NCBI GenBank assembly: GCA_021604585.1
Contig: BQJG01000018.1
Span: 1-53,653, forward strand
DNA: 53,653 nucleotides
Source: Hyphococcus sp.
GTDB lineage: Bacteria > Pseudomonadota > Alphaproteobacteria > Caulobacterales > Parvularculaceae
Direction of reading: 5' to 3'
Positions 15,799-23,414 of this stretch are shown one piece after another. The notes beneath the pieces are model-generated. The model was not told the DNA's origin. It made no database searches and was given only the letters and a program-made list of their open reading frames with translations. The translations under genes and the position numbers were made by a program. Numbering within the stretch: the stretch's first letter is position 1; every line of letters begins with the position of its first letter.

Positions 15799-16233
15799 TT
15801 GAATCAGAACGTAACAAAACTTTCCGTCACTTTATTCCTGCTGCGCATTACGGTTGCACTGGTCATGGCCGTGTGGGCGCTTGATAAAATCATGAACCCC
15901 GGGCACGCTGGCGCAGTATTTTCCAATTTCTACGGGATTGAGCTGGGCAGCGCAGGATTGAAAGCGATCGGCGCTCTTCAGCTTGCAATTATTTTCGCGT
16001 TCTTGGTCGGGTTTCTAAAAACGGTTTCGTATGGCGTCATACTGTTAATGCATGCCGGCTCTACATTGTCGTCCTGGCAGCAGTATCTGGCGCCATTCGA
16101 CAATCTCCTGTTTTTTGGAGCCTGGCCCATGCTCGCCGCCTGTGTTGGGTTGTTTCTATTACGTAGGGACGACGTTCTTTTATCTTTTCCTCAACGCAAC
16201 TCCGCTTCGTTTTCTTCGCGTTCTAACGTTTGA
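15799..16233 (+). CDS. DoxX-like small membrane protein (TTG start)
   Basis: This 144-residue protein has four predicted helices (about 8-26, 45-72, 80-95, 105-122). Its start, LFLLRITVALVMAVWALDKIMNPGHA, resembles DoxX-family membrane proteins. An AGGAGG lies five bases before a TTG, and that spacing decides the start. It is the third DoxX-like gene in the island. The last 43 bases overlap the 3' end of the opposing 78-residue ORF. Confidence 0.75.
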   Translation: MNQNVTKLSVTLFLLRITVALVMAVWALDKIMNPGHAGAVFSNFYGIELGSAGLKAIGALQLAIIFAFLVGFLKTVSYGVILLMHAGSTLSSWQQYLAPFDNLLFFGAWPMLAACVGLFLLRRDDVLLSFPQRNSASFSSRSNV

Positions 16234-16427
16234 ATGAATTTTGTGTGCTCGTCGTGAAGATTTCGAAGCTTGAGCAAATTATCAAATGCATTCTTTCTGA
16301 CCACGCTCGGAGCGATTAAATTGCAATCCGTATCTTCAATAAATCTTGTCAAATCTGTTGCGCCGTAAAAATGCATCGCTGCGCATTCAAAAGCGTCAAA
16401 ATAGATAATCGTTTTCGTTTCCAACAT
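16191..16427 (-). CDS. Small protein of unknown function, 78 residues
   Basis: The gene starts at the ATG at 16425-16427 with AGGAGG exactly five bases upstream, a near-ideal ribosome site, which is the main support. The product is soluble, acidic to neutral, and begins MLETKTIIYFDAFECAAMHF; it ends EREENEAELR. No domain is recognised. It converges with and overlaps the DoxX-like gene by 43 bases. Upstream, 16428-16812 has no further gene. The inverted repeat ACGGT-N8-ACCGT at 16476-16493 could be a regulator site; this is weak. Confidence 0.6.
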   Translation of the reverse strand: MLETKTIIYFDAFECAAMHFYGATDLTRFIEDTDCNLIAPSVVRKNAFDNLLKLRNLHDEHTKFIQTLEREENEAELR

Positions 16428-16812
16428 ACTTTCCTCCTGTGTTTTATCAAAAATTGCACCCTTTCACATGTTACGGTTGAATTACACCGTGTACGTACTT
16501 TATGGCATATCGTGGCTTGATTGAGTAACCTAGTTGCGATTGAAATGCACAAAATGTTGCTTCCTCGCACCAAGCGACGTGGCGGCTACACATGAAAATC
16601 GAGTTGCAGCGGAAGGTTCGCCTTTTATGCAGGCTGTAGGCTCGTCTATATCGCCGGCTCTATGATCTATCGGCTCGGTTATAGGCCGGGTATACAAGAA
16701 CAGTATGGGATATAGTCCGCGATCTTGCCCCGAAATGTCTTCGATCAATACCAAAGACAGAGTCTAACAGTGTCCTAAATACCCGACACTTCTCAAACCG
16801 ACCATTGTGGAT
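16428..16812. other. Non-coding gap between the 78-residue gene and the integrase pseudogene
   Basis: Within 385 bases I see no ORF with a credible ribosome site and no SigF element (GTAACC occurs at 16530-16535 but without CGAA sixteen bases on). It probably holds the promoter of the 78-residue gene and remains of the integrase 3' flank. Several short frames exist and none is supported. Confidence 0.5.
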
Positions 16813-18042
16813 TCAAGCGGCGTCATTTGCAGGACTTAGCATCGAAACTTCAGCCCTGAAAACAGGTTGTTGGGGAGGCTGCCGACCATCGTTCGAGGTT
16901 AGCGCGTTGCTTAGTGTGTTAGACACGCTTTCCGCAGCTGACTGAACAGGCGCATCTTCCCAATGGGCGTAGCGCATGGTCGTTTGCATTTGCGAATGAC
17001 CGAGAAGCTTGCCGACCGTGGGCAGGCTGAGCCCCTGCTTCACGGCAATTGAAGCATAAGTGTGCAGAAGATCGTGAATGCAGACATCATCGAGACCGGC
17101 TGCTTTGCGGATTCGCCGCCAGGGCCGCTGCAAATCGGTGATATGCCGCCCGGGAACGTCGCCCGCGATGATAAAGGGGTTTTCGGGGTCACGCGGCAAG
17201 CCCGCGATGACGGCGCGCGCCGCAGGCGGTAAAGGAATGCGCCGTTCGCCGGTCTTTGAATCCGGCAATTCAATCGATCCACCCTTTAGAAAGCTCCATT
17301 TTAGGGTCTGGATTTCATTGAGGCGGCAACCGGTGAAGATCAATAATTTGAACGCCGCCGTCACATAGGGCGTTTCAAGGCTAGCACTTAACCGCTCATC
17401 GAGAACCGCGCCGAGCCGTCGTAACTCTTCCGGCAAGAGATGACGCTCCTTTTTGCGCTCCGGATTACGTTTCACGCGACGGCAAGGATTTGTCCCTTCC
17501 GCGCGTAGCTATCAAATCTCAGCGTGGTTGAACATCGCTCGCGCCACTTCAAGCACGCGATTGGCTTGATAGGGTTTTGCCCGCAAAGACGAATGGAGTT
17601 CAACAATATCGGCGTGGGCGACATCCGCGACGCGAAAACTACCAATTGCAGGTAGGATATAAGCGTCAAGACAATGACGATATTCACGCCGGGTGCGGGT
17701 CTTTAGGTGCAAGTCGACATGATCGCGCAAATAACGCGCCGCTAAATCGCGCACTTTTGGCGCTCTGCGATCTCGGGCAATAATTTCCGCCGGGTTATCG
17801 CCTCCAGCAACATCACCGAGAACCGTGCGGGCATGTTTGCGCGCTTGATCTGGCGTGACGCTTCCCATCTGGCCGATCTTAACCCGGCGGCACCGTCCGC
17901 CAGCGCGGTATTGAACCAGAAATGTTTTGCGACCGCTTGGCGCAATGCGCAGCCCAAACCCCTTCAACTCATCATCGAAGATGATCCGGTCTTTCGGCCC
18001 TGGTTCGAGACTATCAACCACGCGCTTTGTCAGCTTCGGCAT
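16813..18042 (-). pseudogene. int: Tyrosine recombinase (DUF4102-type integrase), inactivated
   Basis: Starting at the ATG at 18040-18042 the frame encodes the N-terminal DUF4102 domain (MPKLTKRVVDSLEPGP) and core-binding domain. It stops at TGA (17512-17514), immediately followed by TAG (17509-17511) in the same frame. The same frame then continues with LRAEGTNPCRRVKRNP and a full catalytic domain to 16813, so nothing is frameshifted. In the catalytic domain Arg I is present (TGCRLNEI), as are GH (LLGHSQ) and the Tyr (TTMRYAH). The HxxR box reads HDLLHTYAS instead of HDLRHT: the arginine codon became CTG at 17065-17067. Both lesions make it inactive. This type integrates at tRNA 3' ends, consistent with its position inside attR. 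Confidence 0.92.
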
Positions 18043-18068
18043 ACTCACACCCTGCGCCGCCGAAATTT

Positions 18069-18090
18069 TGGAATCATATTGGAAGCATTT
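18069..18090 (+). repeat. 22-bp direct repeat, right copy (upstream of int)
   Basis: This copy differs at one base from 4971-4992 and lies in the int promoter region. Two GGAA(G/T)CAT-type half-sites are arranged 11 bases apart as at the left end. It may be a recombinase or excisionase arm site, which is inferred from position only. Confidence 0.6.
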
Positions 18091-18217
18091 GGCGGCGAAA
18101 ACGACGACGCCTATGAGAAATCGTGCGCAACTAAGAGTCAAGCATGTAATTGATTCATTTAGCCTATTTGTACTCTACGGGTTGCTCAGTGTACGCCCTG
18201 AGTAGCGACTGACAATC

Positions 18218-18269
18218 GCTCATAACCTAAAGGTCAGAGGTTCAAATCCTCTCCCCGCACCCAATTTTT
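18218..18269 (+). repeat. attR: detached tRNA-fMet 3' half
   Basis: It runs from GCTCATAACC through the T arm to CCCAATTTTT. Against attL three bases differ. Two of these are the T-stem pair, which changed together (ATAGG/CCTAT on the left, AGAGG/CCTCT here), so the stem remains fully paired. It lacks the 5' half, so it is not a tRNA gene. It marks the right boundary, 28 bases before the end of the Ppx/GppA gene. Confidence 0.85.
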
Positions 18270-18296
18270 TCTACGCGATCAACCTCCCCTATGTAA

Positions 18297-19421
18297 TCAA
18301 CGTCGGCGTTCGTTTCGCGCCTGCAATGCCAGATCGGCAAGTATGCCCTCGCGCAGGCCGCGGTCAGCAACGCGAATGCGTGTGGCTGGCCATTCAAGCT
18401 GCAGCGCTTCAAGGATTGCGCATCCGCTCACCACAAGATCAGCCCGATCACCGCCTATGCACGGCTCGCTTGCACGCTCGCTGAAGCTCATGCTGCGTAA
18501 TTTGTCTGTCACACGCTTGGCCTCGCCAGCGCTGAGCCAGAGGCCGTCAACCTTATCGCGCCGGTAGCGCGTTAGCCCCAAGTGAACGCCCGCGATTGAT
18601 GTCACCGTGCCTGAAGTTCCCAATAGATGCGCGCGGTCACTGACAAAACTGTCTTTCAATCCAGCCGGATCACCAATGCGCGCGATGTCCGCGCGGACGT
18701 CATCGACAATCGCCGCGTAAGTCTCAGCTGTCATCTCGCGCCCGCCCCATCGCTCCGCCAAAGAAACAACGCCAAACGGCATCGAGGTCCATGCCGCAAT
18801 CTCAGCGCCGGCCCTGTCTTTAGGCGGCCGCACCCAGGATAGTTCCGTCGATCCGCCGCCAATATCAAAAACCAGGCCTGCTTCGACAGACATGTCGAGC
18901 AAATCGGCGCATCCAGCCACCGCCAGGCGCGCCTCTTCTTCTGTTGTAATGATATCGAACTCAAGTCCCGTTGCAGCGCTCATCTCGGCCAAGAATTCTG
19001 CGCCGTTTTGCGCGCCGCGACAGGCTTGCGTCGCAATGCACCGCAGATGGGTCACGCCGCGACGCTCAACTTTCTCGGCGCATATTTTGAGCGCCTCCGC
19101 CGTTCGCCGCATGGCGTCTGGAGAGAGCACGCCGCTTTGTGACAACCCTTCGCCGAGCCGAACAATTTTTGAAAACGCGTCGACAATGCGCAAATCATGG
19201 CCACGCGGCGCGGCAATAAGGAGGCGACAATTGTTCGTGCCAAGATCAAGCGCCGCTAGCCGGATTGGCTTTCGCCGCCCCCCGCATGACTGTTCATACG
19301 GCTCTTTTGAGTTTACGCGCTTTTTGGATGATGGTTTGCCTGTGGAGGCCCTGTGCGGGAGATTTTGGCTGGCATGTCTACCATTGCCGGCGCCGCTGGT
19401 GCGCTTGCCTTCACTCATCAT
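18297..19421 (-). CDS. Ppx/GppA family phosphatase (exopolyphosphatase-like)
   Basis: The 374-residue protein belongs to the ASKHA-fold Ppx/GppA family, which hydrolyses polyphosphate or pppGpp. The phosphate-binding loops are present: LDLGTNNCRLLI, then GLVFDIGGGSTEL, and LGTSGTVTSIAGVHL. About 50 basic, low-complexity residues precede the catalytic domain, which starts near RLAALDLG. In alphaproteobacteria this short Ppx/GppA form typically lacks the C-terminal HD domain, and it is absent here too. The start is the ATG pair at 19416-19421, with AGGA five bases upstream. The gene is chromosomal and lies just outside attR. Confidence 0.9.
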   Translation of the reverse strand: MMSEGKRTSGAGNGRHASQNLPHRASTGKPSSKKRVNSKEPYEQSCGGRRKPIRLAALDLGTNNCRLLIAAPRGHDLRIVDAFSKIVRLGEGLSQSGVLSPDAMRRTAEALKICAEKVERRGVTHLRCIATQACRGAQNGAEFLAEMSAATGLEFDIITTEEEARLAVAGCADLLDMSVEAGLVFDIGGGSTELSWVRPPKDRAGAEIAAWTSMPFGVVSLAERWGGREMTAETYAAIVDDVRADIARIGDPAGLKDSFVSDRAHLLGTSGTVTSIAGVHLGLTRYRRDKVDGLWLSAGEAKRVTDKLRSMSFSERASEPCIGGDRADLVVSGCAILEALQLEWPATRIRVADRGLREGILADLALQARNERRR

Positions 19422-19522
19422 CTGCGTCCTCGCTGGAGCCCGTTAGGGCTCTGATGTGACCCAGACTCTAACCGGTGGCGCAGCGAGCAGCAAGCACCCA
19501 GCGCCGCTCAGAGAACGGCTAA

Positions 19523-19690
19523 TCAGATGATGGTGAACATACATATCGGCGCCGGTGTGGTGGCGCACCGCGTCGCACCGTCTTGTGCTATGGCCGGCTC
19601 AAAGCCAAGCATCCACGCCAGCGCGGTGAAAGCCGCAAGCGACAACACGATTAGCAAAACCCCTTTTGCAAGCAACAAGAATGCAGTCAT
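19523..19690 (-). CDS. Small membrane protein, 55 residues, end of psp cluster
   Basis: It begins MTAFLLLAKGVLLIVLSLAAF, a single hydrophobic helix, then WMLGFEPAIAQDG and a Cys-containing tail. AAGGAGAGAAG sits just upstream, a good ribosome site that decides this start over a longer frame with 31 extra basic residues. It lies 106 bases downstream of pspC on the same strand and may be the last gene of the psp operon. I do not recognise the family. Confidence 0.6.
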   Translation of the reverse strand: MTAFLLLAKGVLLIVLSLAAFTALAWMLGFEPAIAQDGATRCATTPAPICMFTII

Positions 19691-19796
19691 CTTCTCTCTC
19701 CTTTTTCGCGCACTATCCCTGCGGGCAAGGCGCAAATTCCCCGTTTCGGCCCTACTTGCGGGCTTCTTCTTAAGTCGTTTCAACTTGTCTTTTGGT

Positions 19797-20279
19797 TCAG
19801 GCGCCGCGTTCGAGATCGCGGAATGCTTTTCTCAGTCCGTATTCATTTGACGTTACAGCGTGCTCAAGATCGCCAATTCTGGCGTCAAGTGCGCGAAAGC
19901 GATGCTTCAACTCAGAAAAGGTCGCCTTCGGCCTTGTCGAAAAAGTCCGCCAGAAGCGTTCTTCTTCGGTATCGCGAAACTCTGTTTGCGGCGGTAAATC
20001 CGTATCCGCTTTCATAAACACCGCCGCCGCAAGATAGGCAAAGGCTGGAAGCGGAAAGAAAAACACGGTAGCCAAAATCGATAGGATCCGAACCCATTTC
20101 AGATTCCAGCCGAAATACTCAGCAAATCCGGCACAAACCCCGGCGATCTTGCCGCGACGCGTATTCCTCCGCAGGCGGTGGAAATTCGGTCCCGGCCCCG
20201 GCCGCCCGGCGCGATACGCATAGCTTTCGCGGTCGCGATCACGCCAATGGTGGTGGTGATGGTGGTGATGCTCAGGCAT
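19797..20279 (-). CDS. pspC: Phage shock protein C with natural octa-histidine tract
   Basis: The 160-residue protein has the PspC domain: RRGKIAGVCAGFAEYFGWNLKWVRIL, then a membrane helix (~80-102, FFFPLPAFAYLAAA). An extended C-terminal coiled region follows (ELKHRFRALDARIGDLE). Residues 4-11 are eight histidines encoded by mixed CAT and CAC codons, followed by WRDRDRE, so the N terminus is a natural metal-binding-like segment. The ATG at 20277-20279 is preferred, with GGAG six bases upstream; the earlier in-frame start lies inside pspB. PspC helps PspB recruit PspA at the inner membrane. It overlaps the end of pspB by 8 bases. Confidence 0.92.
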   Translation of the reverse strand: MPEHHHHHHHHWRDRDRESYAYRAGRPGPGPNFHRLRRNTRRGKIAGVCAGFAEYFGWNLKWVRILSILATVFFFPLPAFAYLAAAVFMKADTDLPPQTEFRDTEEERFWRTFSTRPKATFSELKHRFRALDARIGDLEHAVTSNEYGLRKAFRDLERGA

Positions 20280-20517
20280 GGGGCCGCTCCGGATAATCAC
20301 GGCGCCAGTCGGGCGCTTCTTTGTCGAGGATGGTCTCGAGGGCGTCGACGCGGCGCTCAAGGCGTTGCGCGGTTTTCCAGAGATCATCAACTAGACGTTC
20401 GTCGTCAGTCGAAATCGACTTCGTCTTCCTCAACTCGGTCTGATAGTGCAGGAACACCGCTGGCATAGCGACAAAGATGATCGCCACGATCGCAATAGGT
20501 CCGATAAAATCTTCCAT
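20272..20517 (-). CDS. pspB: Phage shock protein B
   Basis: The 81-residue protein has one N-terminal membrane helix (IGPIAIVAIIFVAMPAVFL) and a C-terminal amphipathic coiled coil (DERLVDDLWKTAQRLERRVDALE), as in PspB. It works with PspC to sense envelope stress and release PspF from PspA. The ATG has AAGGGG before it. It is 23 bases downstream of pspA and overlaps pspC. Confidence 0.92.
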   Translation of the reverse strand: MEDFIGPIAIVAIIFVAMPAVFLHYQTELRKTKSISTDDERLVDDLWKTAQRLERRVDALETILDKEAPDWRRDYPERPHA

Positions 20518-20540
20518 GAATTGGCCCCTTTGCCCTTCGC

Positions 20541-21224
20541 TTAACTTTGCCCACCCGTAGAAGTGCGGTTTGCCATGCGCTGTTTCAAGGCTTCGAGGTC
20601 CGCTTTCACGGCGTCTTCGGCCTCCAGCTCGGCAAATTCGTCCTCCAGGGTGCGGGGACGGCCCAACGCCCAGCTTTCAGCTTCGGCCTCAAGCTCATCG
20701 ATGCGGCGTTCATAGCGGTCGAACCGCGCCAGCGCCTCTTCGATGCGGCCGTCATTGACTTGGCGGCTCACGCGAACGGCGTCCGATGCTGCATTGCGGC
20801 GAATTTCGAGCGAGCGCTGTTTTGCGCGGGCTTCTTTCAATTTCGCCTGCAGCCGAGCGAGGTCATCATTGGTCTTACCGACCGTTTCATCGATTGCGAC
20901 CAGCTCCTTGTCGAGATAACCGATCATCTCTTCGGCTTTACGTTTGGCCGCGACGGCGCCGCGCGCGAGGTCTTCACGCCCCTTGGCCAGCGCCAGTTCC
21001 GCCTTCGATTCCCATTCCGCGCCGCGCCGCACAAATTCATCTTTCTTGCGGCCAACCTCTTTACGGTCAGCCAGCGCGCGCGCCGCATTGGTGCGGACTT
21101 CGACCAGCGTGTCTTCCATTTCCTGGATGATCAGCCTGACTACTTTTTCCGGATCCTCTGCCTTATCGAGCATGGCGTTGAGGTTGGAATTTACGATGTC
21201 GCTTAGTCTTGAAAAAACGCCCAT
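20541..21224 (-). CDS. pspA: Phage shock protein A
   Basis: This 227-residue PspA/IM30 protein is almost entirely coiled coil, beginning MGVFSRLSDIVNSNLNAMLD with the amphipathic helix that binds stressed membranes. The region EDPEKVVRLIIQEMEDTLVEVR is the conserved part that also inhibits PspF. It stabilises the inner membrane under stress and acts as negative regulator of pspF. An AGGAG eight bases before the ATG decides the start. It is the second gene of the minus-strand transcript from the sigma-54 promoter at 21428-21443. Confidence 0.95.
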   Translation of the reverse strand: MGVFSRLSDIVNSNLNAMLDKAEDPEKVVRLIIQEMEDTLVEVRTNAARALADRKEVGRKKDEFVRRGAEWESKAELALAKGREDLARGAVAAKRKAEEMIGYLDKELVAIDETVGKTNDDLARLQAKLKEARAKQRSLEIRRNAASDAVRVSRQVNDGRIEEALARFDRYERRIDELEAEAESWALGRPRTLEDEFAELEAEDAVKADLEALKQRMANRTSTGGQS

Positions 21225-21235
21225 GTCGATAACTC

Positions 21236-21376
21236 CTAGAAAATGATTCCGCCGAGGATGAAGCCGATGAAGAACGCGCCCCAGGCAAAGCCTGCGCGGT
21301 TGCGAATTGAGTTGGAAAACCTTTGCTCCCAGTCATCGCGATATCCGGCCCGGTCGTCATATCTGTATCGGCTCAT
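21236..21376 (-). CDS. Small membrane protein ahead of pspA, 46 residues
   Basis: It begins MSRYRYDDRAGYRDDWEQRF, a Tyr/Arg/Asp-rich segment, and ends in one Gly-rich hydrophobic helix (AGFAWGAFFIGFILGGIIF). An AAGGAGAG seven bases before the ATG at 21374-21376 supports it, while the upstream frame to 21433 overlaps the promoter. It is the first gene after the sigma-54 promoter, 11 bases before pspA, so it should be induced with the phage-shock operon. The family is not recognised. Confidence 0.65.
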   Translation of the reverse strand: MSRYRYDDRAGYRDDWEQRFSNSIRNRAGFAWGAFFIGFILGGIIF

Positions 21377-21427
21377 TGCGCTCTCCTTGGCGTTGGGTTG
21401 TTGATTAACCCCGTCTGCTCCCTTCTT

Positions 21428-21443
21428 TGCCAAAACCGTGCCA
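21428..21443 (-). promoter_or_regulatory. Sigma-54 promoter of the psp operon
   Basis: On the minus strand this reads TGGCACG-GTTT-TGGCA. It matches the consensus TGGCACG-N4-TTGCW except for one base, with GG and GC twelve bases apart. It lies 52 bases before the first gene. The activator would be the divergently encoded PspF, whose sites should lie between here and 21576. Confidence 0.85.
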
Positions 21444-21526
21444 ACTTGATGCAGAAGAGGTAAGGTATTGTTTATATGTTAAAATTTCGATTGTGAGCAA
21501 AAACCATTGAAAAATTTTTGGTATTG

Positions 21527-21546
21527 ATAGCCTGGTTTATGGCTAT
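21527..21546. promoter_or_regulatory. Inverted repeat upstream of pspF
   Basis: ATAGCC and GGCTAT are separated by eight bases, perfectly symmetric, 31 bases before the pspF start. The surroundings are AT-rich. It could be a PspF site (autocontrol plus activation of the divergent promoter about 85 bases away) or a hairpin in the pspF leader. Neither has been shown. Confidence 0.4.
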
Positions 21547-21576
21547 TTTTACCTTATCTATATGGTATATTTTGCC

Positions 21577-22611
21577 ATGTCGCCACAACCTTCGCCCCCA
21601 GAACTTATCGGCCAGTCGCGCGCATTTCTCGATGCGCTTGATCATGCTTCTCGCATCGCCTCAGTTGATAGGCCCGTCCTGGTCATGGGCGAACGCGGCG
21701 CCGGCAAGGAGCTATTTGCGGCCCGCATCCACTATCTTTCCAAGCGATGGGACGGGCCGCTAGTAAAGGTCAACTGCGCCGCCATGAACGAAGCGCTGCT
21801 GGAAAGCGAATTATTTGGCCACGAGGCAGGCGCATTCACCGGCGCAACCAAACGACATCATGGCCGGTTTGAACGCGCCGAAGGCGGCACGCTGTTCCTT
21901 GATGAAATCGCATCGGCGTCGCTGCGCGTGCAAGAAAAGCTGCTGCGTGTCATTGAATATGGCGAATATGAGCGGATCGGCGGGGAACAAACGCGCATCG
22001 CTGATGTGCGCATCATCGCAGCCGCCAATGTCGATTTACGTGTGAAAGCCGAGGACGGAGAGTTCCGGGCGGATTTGCTTGACCGGCTCGCCTTCGATGT
22101 TGTTGCAGCCCCGCCCCTGCGCAAGCGCCGTGAAGACATTATGTTGCTGGCCGCGCATTTTGCATCCGCCGCCGCCAGTGAACTGGAAATTATCTTTCCT
22201 GGGTTTTCACCGCAAGCCGCCGCAACACTGAAGGCCCATGACTGGCCCGGTAATGTCCGTGAGCTGAAGAATGCGGCGGAACGCGCCATGTTCCATTGGG
22301 CGCACGAAGATTCCGATTTGCCGGTTGACACAATTATCATCGATCCGTTTGAGCGGGCATTCGGCCCTTCCGACGACGACAAGGAAATGAAACCTCTCCC
22401 GAAAGCGCCGCCTTCCCTGCCAGAAACACACATCGACGCTTATGATTTGCGCGCGCATCTCAATGAAATCGAAAAGAACCTTGTCGCCGAGGCGCTCGAC
22501 AGGCATGGAAGCAATCAGCGCAAAGCCGCTGACTATCTCTCACTTAGCTACGACCAGATTCGCGGCCTGGTGCGCAAACACGACCTCATCGCCGAACGTA
22601 AAACGAAATGA
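21577..22611 (+). CDS. pspF: Psp operon sigma-54 activator PspF
   Basis: The 344-residue protein has an AAA+ sigma-54 interaction domain and no receiver domain, as in PspF. Visible parts are the Walker A VMGERGAGKELFAAR, the loop GAFTGATKRH, the Walker B GGTLFLDEIAS, and the R-finger region FRADLLDRLAFDVV. The C-terminal helix-turn-helix is RKAADYLSLSYDQIRGLVRKH. It activates the sigma-54 promoter of the divergent operon and is held by PspA in unstressed cells. The ATG at 21577 begins MSPQPSPPELIGQ; a second in-frame ATG 15 bases upstream would add MVYFA. Confidence 0.95.
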   Translation: MSPQPSPPELIGQSRAFLDALDHASRIASVDRPVLVMGERGAGKELFAARIHYLSKRWDGPLVKVNCAAMNEALLESELFGHEAGAFTGATKRHHGRFERAEGGTLFLDEIASASLRVQEKLLRVIEYGEYERIGGEQTRIADVRIIAAANVDLRVKAEDGEFRADLLDRLAFDVVAAPPLRKRREDIMLLAAHFASAAASELEIIFPGFSPQAAATLKAHDWPGNVRELKNAAERAMFHWAHEDSDLPVDTIIIDPFERAFGPSDDDKEMKPLPKAPPSLPETHIDAYDLRAHLNEIEKNLVAEALDRHGSNQRKAADYLSLSYDQIRGLVRKHDLIAERKTK

Positions 22612-22612
22612 G

Positions 22613-23362
22613 TTATCTTTTCACCGGCGCCGGATCATCACGGAACCAGCCGGTGACCGAACGGCGGATATCGCCAGCAAAGGTCGAGACTTGCGTGACG
22701 GTGTGTAGAAACTTGATATCGAAAATCGTCAGCACATTGAACCGCGGCAAATATCCCTCGGTGATGTCCTGTTTGTCATCCAAAAACAGCAACAACCCGC
22801 CCCAGTCCGGTTGCCAGCCTTTCGACACGCCCAGCACATAAGCTGCTCGGCGCTCGCGGTCCTCGCCATGATCGACATGGCGTGTCAGGTAATGAGAAGG
22901 ACCGTAAGCAGTCGCGTGAGCGTCGGCTTTTACAATTCCCGTAACGCCTGTAACCCGCCGGCCGAATTCAAGAAAATCAGGGCCATTGATGAATTCGGTG
23001 ACGCTGTGCAGCGGGTGACCTTGATCCCAGCCGCGCATATAGGCCTCAATCATCGGATAGGTGTGATAGCAAAAGCCGCGATTTTTCCGGGCGCGCGCCA
23101 CCATATCCGCGAACATGGCGTCACGCTTCGCCTTGTCCATGGCCTCAAGTTCCTGGCGCGTAAAATGAATCGGCTTGTCGTTGCTGTCAGTTAGCAACAG
23201 CCGCCACGGCACCGTCCCCGATAAAACGCCATGCAGTGCTTCGGCGGACTCCGGTTCGAGAAATACCGGGATCTGCACCATCCCGCGCCTGGCGTAGATC
23301 TCCGCAAAGGACGCAAGGTCCAGCTTCGGATTGATCCGCCAAGTATCTAAACTATAGTTCAT
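22613..23362 (-). CDS. 2-oxoglutarate/Fe(II)-dependent oxygenase
   Basis: The 249-residue protein has the complete facial triad of the superfamily: HxD in LTRHVDHGED, the distal His in FLHTVTQV, and the 2OG-binding Arg in DIRRSVTGWF. Between them lies the jelly-roll segment DWGGLLLFLDD. It resembles the proline hydroxylase-like 2OG-Fe(II) group; the substrate cannot be told. It ends one base after the pspF stop on the opposite strand and follows phhA. Confidence 0.85.
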   Translation of the reverse strand: MNYSLDTWRINPKLDLASFAEIYARRGMVQIPVFLEPESAEALHGVLSGTVPWRLLLTDSNDKPIHFTRQELEAMDKAKRDAMFADMVARARKNRGFCYHTYPMIEAYMRGWDQGHPLHSVTEFINGPDFLEFGRRVTGVTGIVKADAHATAYGPSHYLTRHVDHGEDRERRAAYVLGVSKGWQPDWGGLLLFLDDKQDITEGYLPRFNVLTIFDIKFLHTVTQVSTFAGDIRRSVTGWFRDDPAPVKR

Positions 23363-23414
23363 GCCTGATGCCTAACCTAACTCAAGGGAAACATCAAAGC
23401 GGCATGAATGCAGC

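Noticed and set aside
16530..16555. A third SigF promoter (GTAACC at 16530)
   Set aside because: The base block sixteen positions on is GCAC, not CGAA, and no gene starts in that direction nearby.
18218..18264. A second tRNA-fMet gene
   Set aside because: Only the anticodon loop to CCA is present. The acceptor 5' strand and D arm are missing, so it is an attachment-site remnant.
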